From NCBI GenBank assembly GCA_037951105.1, contig JBAMJV010003307.1:62001-126000 (forward strand): a DNA stretch of 64,000 bases. The letters run 5' to 3'. Shown here piece after piece: positions 49,201 to 57,200 of this stretch. The notes below the pieces were generated by a model. The model did not search any database. It saw nothing but the letters and a program-made list of their open reading frames with translations, and had not been told where the DNA came from. The stretch's first letter is position 1. The number at the start of each line of letters is the position of its first letter. The translations under genes and the position numbers were made by a program. Origin of the DNA: Echinarachnius parma (lineage: Eukaryota > Echinodermata > Echinoidea > Clypeasteroida > Echinarachniidae).

Positions 49201-52200
49201 TCATAAATTATGTATATAATTTCCTCTACTTACATTTCTGAAATTTGCATGTTATCAATATTCCATGTCAGAGAATCTGCTGTCCTACATATAAACTTAC
49301 GTACGAATCTAGGGGTAAACTTTTATATCTCTGGCATTTCCTTTGCTGACATTTCTGAATTTTGCACCAATTCTGATGCTTCCATCATTTGATAGCATCA
49401 CAAACAAGATGACAAACATATATTTAACAGGCTTATTCTTATTCATGGACACTGATGCCCTTAACATGTTCCCTTTGAGTTTCTGTAATCCCCATAGACT
49501 TTGTACACAACCCACCCGGTTCCTGTAGTCAAGGGGTTAATTACGTGTGCGTCTTGGTGTAAACATACCTGTATATTATGTGTAATCAAATATGTTTGTT
49601 TTGCCAAATACACGTAGAACAAATCAGTCAAATATTCTTGGCCCCATTCACATTCTGACATTTCCATCATTTGACGAAAATATTTTTTAAAAAGATAATA
49701 ACCTATATTTCACAGCATTTTACTTGGACCGTACAGCCGCCCTACAACAACATCTAGCAGTTAACATATTAATTTAATTTTTATACACAATAATACTCCC
49801 ATTTTGCCAATTCAAACTAGCAAGTTAAATATCCTAGATCTGATTTCCATTTTGACATTTGCATTTTGATAGTTCCATTATTCGGCAAAAGTCAGATAAT
49901 AATTTCAAGATGCTATTCTTCGGCACAGCTGGCCTAAATAACATGTACATCTTAGGGGATAATTTGTCATATATAAATATCTATAATGTTTCCTTGGTCA
50001 AATACACACACAAAAAAGACAATTATCCCCAAATCAATTTGCATTATGGAATTTCCATCAATTAATAAACACCAAACTAGGATAAAGACTTTCATTTCAT
50101 ACCGTTATCTTGGACATACTGTAGCTGCCCCCAAACTACATAATGCATCTTGGAGTAAACATATATCTACATCATAAATATCTAGAATGTCTTCTTGGCT
50201 ATAAAATTAAAAAAAATAAAATCAGTCATGTATGCTAGAACCAATTCGCATTCTGAAAGTCCTTTATTATCGGCAGTGAGTTAATCACTTCAAATACATT
50301 GATGCGTATACAACAGATTACAATAATTTCATTTGATGCATAAGAAAAAAGCTGACGTGAATCTATATACATGCATGTGAAACACAGTAGAACTAATTTG
50401 TCTTCATCCGATCATCGTTGCATGAATGTTCAAATTGCTTTATTTGTAATTCAGAGTTTTAGGTTCTTTTGATGATGCTTTTGAAGAGGGTATATTTCAT
50501 TTCCCTAATATTATCTAGATGCTCTCTTTGTTCAATTATGCTAGCAGTTGACCCTTTTCCCAATAATTGGGTCAGGCAATATTTTGCTGTTGTGATGACA
50601 ATGCTTACTGTGCCAATGTGGGTTCACAGTGGCATAGTTATGCAGGGTGCAGGGGCATGTGCCCCACTGCTAATTTGAAGAAATAAACAATAACAAAAAA
50701 AATGGTAACAAATAACAGTGTGTCCCCTTATGTTCCTATTGTGTTTTTTTTTTATTGGGGGGGGGGGGGGGGGGGGGCACGTGCCCCCCATGCCACCCCC
50801 CCCCCCCCCCATCGCTACGCCACTGACTTAAACTAATATTTTACATTCTCTGCCTATCACTATGCGAGAGTCAAGTTAACCCCTTGACTACGGGAACCGA
50901 GTTGGTTGTGTACAAAGTCTGGAGATTTCTGAATCTTGAAGGGAACGGGTTAAAGTTCACAGATAGGATGCTTGCCCAAGATGGATTAAGTCTTCGCCGA
51001 TGGAAATGGGACCACTCTACTTAACCTGCTTCCCCCTACATTGTGAAATTCTTATAGAGTTTATACATAGCACACCAGGTTCAGGTATGGCAAACAGGAT
51101 ATGATCTGCAAGAGATACTTCTTTTTAATATCCATCCATATTTTGAGATAAAGATTAAGCGATAAATAAAGACATATTTATCGGTTATCGACTCATTCCT
51201 TCCGGTGATTAACACAAATATTTGGCACATAATCTGAACATATACATACCAGTGCTCAAATAGCCTTGGGTTACCAAATAAACATGAATTTAAGATAGAT
51301 AAGAGCATAAGAAAAAGACAGAGAGTGAAAAGGGCATACATTCAAACATAGTCAGAGAAGACACAAGCAGAAATACAGAAAGACACAAACACACATACAT
51401 ACAGACAGACATACAGACACCGATAAACACACAACAAATAAATGGGAGTGACAGAGAGCACAAGAGACAATCGGGAGTGGAGGAATGAGAAGGAAATACA
51501 CACACAGACAGACAGACAAAGAGAAATAGAAAGAGAGAGAGAGAGAAGGAGGAAGACTCAGCTAGTGGTCCATGTTAGCTCAGTCAGATTTTGGCGGTCT
51601 AATGGCAAAGTTAAAGGGCACAAGTAAGTATGATAGCATGTGGTAAAAGGATGGAAACCTGGAGCCCGTTTCATGAAGGGGTCTTAGCTCAGACCGTCTT
51701 ACTGTCACGTGACTGTGACTGATCTACGGACATGTACAGATGGCATTTGTTCCGATCACAAAGGACAAGGTTGGAAGTATAATAGCAAATAAGCAGTTCA
51801 CGTTAGCTCACCTGAGAGATGACGACGACGAGTTTTCGTGGGATGCGGGCACAGAGGCGATGCAGAGGATGCGCGCTGAGCACACCGAGATGCAGAACGC
51901 CACGGTGGGCTCCGGCGCCAGGCTGAGCAGACACACCTGGCCCACGTACCCGTCGCTGTTGCACACCCACACGTCCCGCAGCGAGTGGCTCATCGTGGCG
52001 AGGCTCGGTGCCGCGCACGAGAACTGCATCCCGCTTCGTGTCTTCATGATCGGGATCGGGTAGAGGAAGACGGGCGGGAACCGGTCCCGCGAACTGGCAG
52101 CTGGAGTGACGGGGAAGAATTGTGGGAAAAAATAGAAATAAATTAAAATGTGACCAACACAAGAGCCTTCTGGCTCAGTTGGTAGAGCACTGTTCTAGCA

Positions 52201-54201
52201 ATCCAGGTCTCGGGTTCAAATCCTAGAGAAAAACAATTTTCTTTGCTCATTTCTATTTATATTATACATTTCAGGTCAGATTCCCTATGGTTGAAATAAA
52301 ATTAATACATCTTTTATTTTAGATAATCAATGAGACAATTATAAAAAAAAATAATAAAACAAAAGCTGGTAACATAACCACCGCAACATATTTGGTGGTT
52401 ATCTTCCAGCCTGCAGTTAAAGCAGACACCAATGGTCTAAAATCATTGATACTTTCCACTATTAGTTATACATGTATCTATTAAAAGAGGACATATACAT
52501 TTGACCAGAAATGACAGGATTTATATACTCATAAATATTAAACAGTAAGCTAAATTACCAGCATATAGCATTCCTTCATCAAAGAGCATATTATACAGAT
52601 TAAAGCATTCTAATATGTAAACAAACAAAAAATTGAAATTGAAATACAAAATAACTGTGATAATAGATGGTATAACTCACCTAATTTCTTTTTCGCCTCT
52701 GCCAGCTCACTCTCAAAGTTATTCCGTAATTCAGGAGTGTTGAAGAATAGTACAATAGTTTCAATGCCTTCCCTAAAGACAAAGAAAGTCAAAGTAAACA
52801 ATTTGAATATTGAGAAATAACTAAATAATTTATATTTATTTTTGGTGACATCAATTTCATTCACAGATAGAGCCAACGACACACACAAAAGATGCCCGTA
52901 TCGGTTTGAAATACATTTTAAAATGCCATACATTTCCTCCAAAGAAAATAGTAGATATGGCAGGACATTTTAACAAATAGCATTATTTTGAACTTCAGCC
53001 TGCATACTTATATCTGTGCCCCAAAAATTCTACTCCTATCCTTCAAATTCGCAATGACATATACATGTTCTCAAGGTAGGATCTTGTCTATTCATAAATC
53101 ATGGACAATTGACCATTTTTGTATTCAATAGATTTCCATCATACAGTCAGCTTGCAGTTGCACCATGTGAGAGGGGAAGATTGGAGAGTCCTGAGAAGGA
53201 CTGTTGGTATTCTTTCTTCAGTAGTCCTGGGTCCTGTTGCAAAAAGACTTGAAATAGATTGTAAAGTTGCATTTAATTGTCAGTCAGAAAATTTGCGCAT
53301 TTGAACCAATCAGACGTGTGCATTAAGTCAATGACCAGACTTACAATTAATTGCAACTTTACAATCGATTGCATCTCTTTCTGCAACGGGGCCCTGGAAA
53401 GGTTGTAAATGTAAACAGAACTACATCATCGGTATTGGTTATAGTAAGGAGAGGATGGGTGGTAGGAGGGGCTCAACGTTTTGAAAAAGTTGACTGTCCG
53501 TCGTCAGATTTCCATTATTGAATGAAACTTCCAAAACAATGTGAAAGAATATCATATGAACGAAGAAAAAGAATAAGCAGGAAAAAGAGCGTGGGACAAA
53601 GGGTAGAAAGAAAAATATAACAAATATATAATATATCTAATGACGATATGGCTCCTTCCTTATAGTCTTGCAAAGAGAAGTCGAGTTCAACACTTACGCT
53701 GTGGTGGCGGACAGCTCCACTTTGTTGAGGGGTGATTGGGGTACAGCCGAGAGGGCCTGCCTCTCGGAAATGGTTTTCCTGATATTTTCTGTCAGATCTT
53801 TGATGACCTCGTCAAGGTTCTGGAGAGAAAAAAAGAAGAGGAAAACATGAAATGTTCATCCAAATAAAGATCAAATTTAAATCTATTACAGTCCAAAAGC
53901 AATACACAAATATTGAGTATTCTACAGTTTTCTTACAGAGAAATTGGCATATGATGACATAAATGGTACCCTGGGGTACCAAACGAATATCTGCCATTTT
54001 GTTTAATTATTTATTTATTTTTTAGGGCTGTACCAGGGTATAGCGTGCATACAACGCAATACGATTGTGCTTTGAGTGGACACAAGATGGCGCTACACAA
54101 TGCGGTACCCCGGGGTAAAATGGTACCCCGGGGTACCGCGTGTGTCATCATATTGTATACAAGTTGAAAAGTAATGGAAATTGTGTCATTTGACTTTCTT
54201 T

Positions 54202-54235
<34 letters not shown>

Positions 54236-57200
54236 GGGGGGGGGGGGGGGAGAGTGCTTGATATATATCTTTCTATTTAACTGTTTTGTATAGTTATTTG
54301 TGCCATTGATTGGGAAAGGCAAGGGGGGCACCTGTACCCCTATTTCCAATCTCCTCCCCCTTATCACTATAGCACAAAATAACACTCTGAAAAAGAAAGG
54401 ATTTGCCCCCAACCCCCCCCCCCCCCCCCCCCCACTCCCTTAAAACAAAAGAAGAATCATGACAGCAGTATGTCTCCCCAGAGGAATATGTTCTGTCACG
54501 TTGCCATGGTAACCCAAGGTATTTGCAGAAAGCCAATGTTGCTGTTAAATTCCTGTCATCGCTAACATCTGTGTGAAAGCCTGCCCCCTGGAGGATACCA
54601 GGCACTGCCATATTTGGTAATCACAAATTCCTGTCGACTTCATGATGAAGCAAAAAATATGTAATTTCTCTTTTTATGGCACCCCCTAATACGAATATCT
54701 CATATTTGATCCCCAATTCCACATTGTACATACCGATGCTCAGACATAGTAATGATCATAAGCCAAAGAGATTCTCAATGTTTTGCTCGCAGGATGTAAC
54801 AACTACTCTCACAGTGAATTCATGCGGTTCTATGATGAAGCAAAATACCTACATTCTTTCTTGTCATGGTGCCCCCAACAGGATATTACATTTGATAACT
54901 ACATTTATGTCATATTGAAAATGGCAACGCGTAAACATTGCACTCAATAATGACATTTAAAGGGCTCTAGTAACTTTGTTGGCATGTGCAAAAAAGTGAT
55001 GAATGGTTGATACAATGTATATTTTTGTTATCTGATATGTCCACAGGGTATTGTGTGAAAATGTCAAGTTAAATGAATGATATATGGCCAAGAAATTAGC
55101 AAACTCGCAAAGTGATATTTGCTAACTCATTGCACTGACTTTGTTCACCGTTATGACTATCCAGTGGATAGTTTAACATCTGAACACTTCAATCGTAAAT
55201 ATCTTTTTAACGAAAGGGAAATTCGAAAAAAATGAAACCTGTCCCATGCTTTTATTGTTAATACGAATACAACAAGTTATGAGAGAACTGCTAGATTGTG
55301 AGGATTTGGACAATGTTACTAGATCCCTTTAATACACACAATATAACAGCTGCATTTTACAGTAAATTCAAGTAGTAGCTCTATGGTGAAGCAAGACACA
55401 TAATATCCTTGCTTTTTATGGTGCCCCCAAAAGTTAGTTACATTTCATCACTACATTTAGGTCACATTGAACATGGTAATGCGCAGACATTGCAATCCAT
55501 AGTGAACTCAAATGCTGCAACTATCAGTAACAACTTTAAAGGGATCTAGTAACTTTGTTGACATGTGCAAAAAGTGATGAATGGTTGACAAAATGTGTAT
55601 TTTTGTGATCTGATATGTCCACTATTAACCCGTTCAGGACTGTCTGATTTTGCTATAACATGTATCTTCCATAGACCCAAGCCCGAATATTTTCGGGACC
55701 AGTCCTGAACGGGTTAAAGTAGAATGTGAAAATTTCACGTTAAATGGCTGTAATATGGCCGAGTAATGAGCGAAAATGATATTCGCTAACTCATTGCACT
55801 GACTTTGTTCAAAGCTATAACTTTCCAGTGGATAAATAAAAATTACAAGGATTCAACCGTAAATATCTGACTTTGAAAGGGAGATTAAAAAAACCCAAAC
55901 CTGTTCCATACAAATACAACAAGGTATGAGAGAACCACTCCGAGTTCAAATGAAGTTTTGTGGATTTGGACAATGGTACTGGATCCCTTTAATCTTTAAT
56001 ACATGATGACACAGGCGGTACCCCGGGGTACCGCCTGTGGGTACCGCGTTGTGTAGCGCCATCTTGTGTCCACTCGAAGCACAACCGTATTGCGTTGTGT
56101 ATGCAGTGCAGCGCGCGATTGTATGCACGCTATACCCTGGTACAGCCCTAAAAAAAAAAAAAAATAATTAAACAAAATGGCGGATATTCGTTTGGTACCC
56201 CAGGGTACCATTTACATGTATGTCATCACATGTACATGTTCCACTTTTTAGTAACAATTAATTCATGTATACCAGCTATTACCCACATATTTTGGAGACC
56301 AGTCCTGAACGGGTTAATTCCTGCATCTATGACGTAGCAGAAATGTGCGTCTCCTTTTCTCTTTTAATGGCACTCTTTATATCTAACATTCGATCCCTGC
56401 TTTGAACATACATGTACTGCAATGAACATACTGATACCCCCTAGATAAGGCAATAATCCCTCGGAATGTTCCATTTATAATGCATAAGTTTAGAGATGAC
56501 ATGTACGCTTTGGCATCACTACTAGTCAGAAGTGGGTTGGCAGTAACATAGCGTCAGAAGAGCTTAATTCTGAAAGGCGCTAAATCCACTTTTTCAACTT
56601 CGGAGAAAAACAGGTTTCTTTGTCCAACTTTGTACACATGTCTATGGGAATATGAAAATGCAACATTCCATAGTTTGATTTTCATTGTGAAATTTGTCTT
56701 TAAAATTTGGATTTCTAGATGACTATGTAGCTTATTAATGTACTGATATCGTTAACTCAATTTTGTATGGAAAGTGGATTTAGCACCTTTTAGAACTAAG
56801 CTCTTTGTATGTCTACAGCGAGGGGAAGGAGGGGGTGGGGGTAGGGGGGATGGGAGGGCGAGGCGATCAGGCAACTCAGTCCCCCTCAGTCCCCCTCAGC
56901 CCTCAAAGCGTCATCATTGCTTGCTCATTTCAGCTAGCCAGGGATTGCAGATTGGCTGCGATTTTAAACATCACAAAGATATGCCAAAATGTTTTGGCTA
57001 TAACGGCACACTTGAACAACATCTAACTGTAGTGAATGACATTTCACATTTGGATATGTTAACTTATAGTGGATGGGGTGTGGTGGGTGAAGAGGGTATA
57101 CACTATAGATACACCCCCCCCCCCCCCTCCTCCTTCTCCACTCATTTATAATCGTTGGTCCAAGGTTTGAATGGTAGATTGACGAGGAAATTTAAAGATT

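Larger units (their letters stand above)
42901..51811 (-). other. ARHGEF17: ARHGEF17 intron E-F
   Basis: 8.9-kb intron occupied by the exon F copy, LINE tails, three tandem arrays, a TTAA MITE and a hAT-like G/C-rich MITE. No coding sequence recognised. Confidence 0.8.
54560..56480. repeat. tandem array, about 170-bp unit, broken up by MITEs
   Basis: The unit is marked by ATGAAGCAAAA, GGTGCCCCCAA and ACATTTRKGTCATATTGAA. Copies are seen near 54640, 54835, 55385 and 56330, with MITEs at 54957, 55536 and 56003 between them. Confidence 0.7.

Noticed and set aside
52162-52230. tRNA gene
   Set aside because: A and B boxes are good, but acceptor and anticodon stems do not close and a SINE tail follows.
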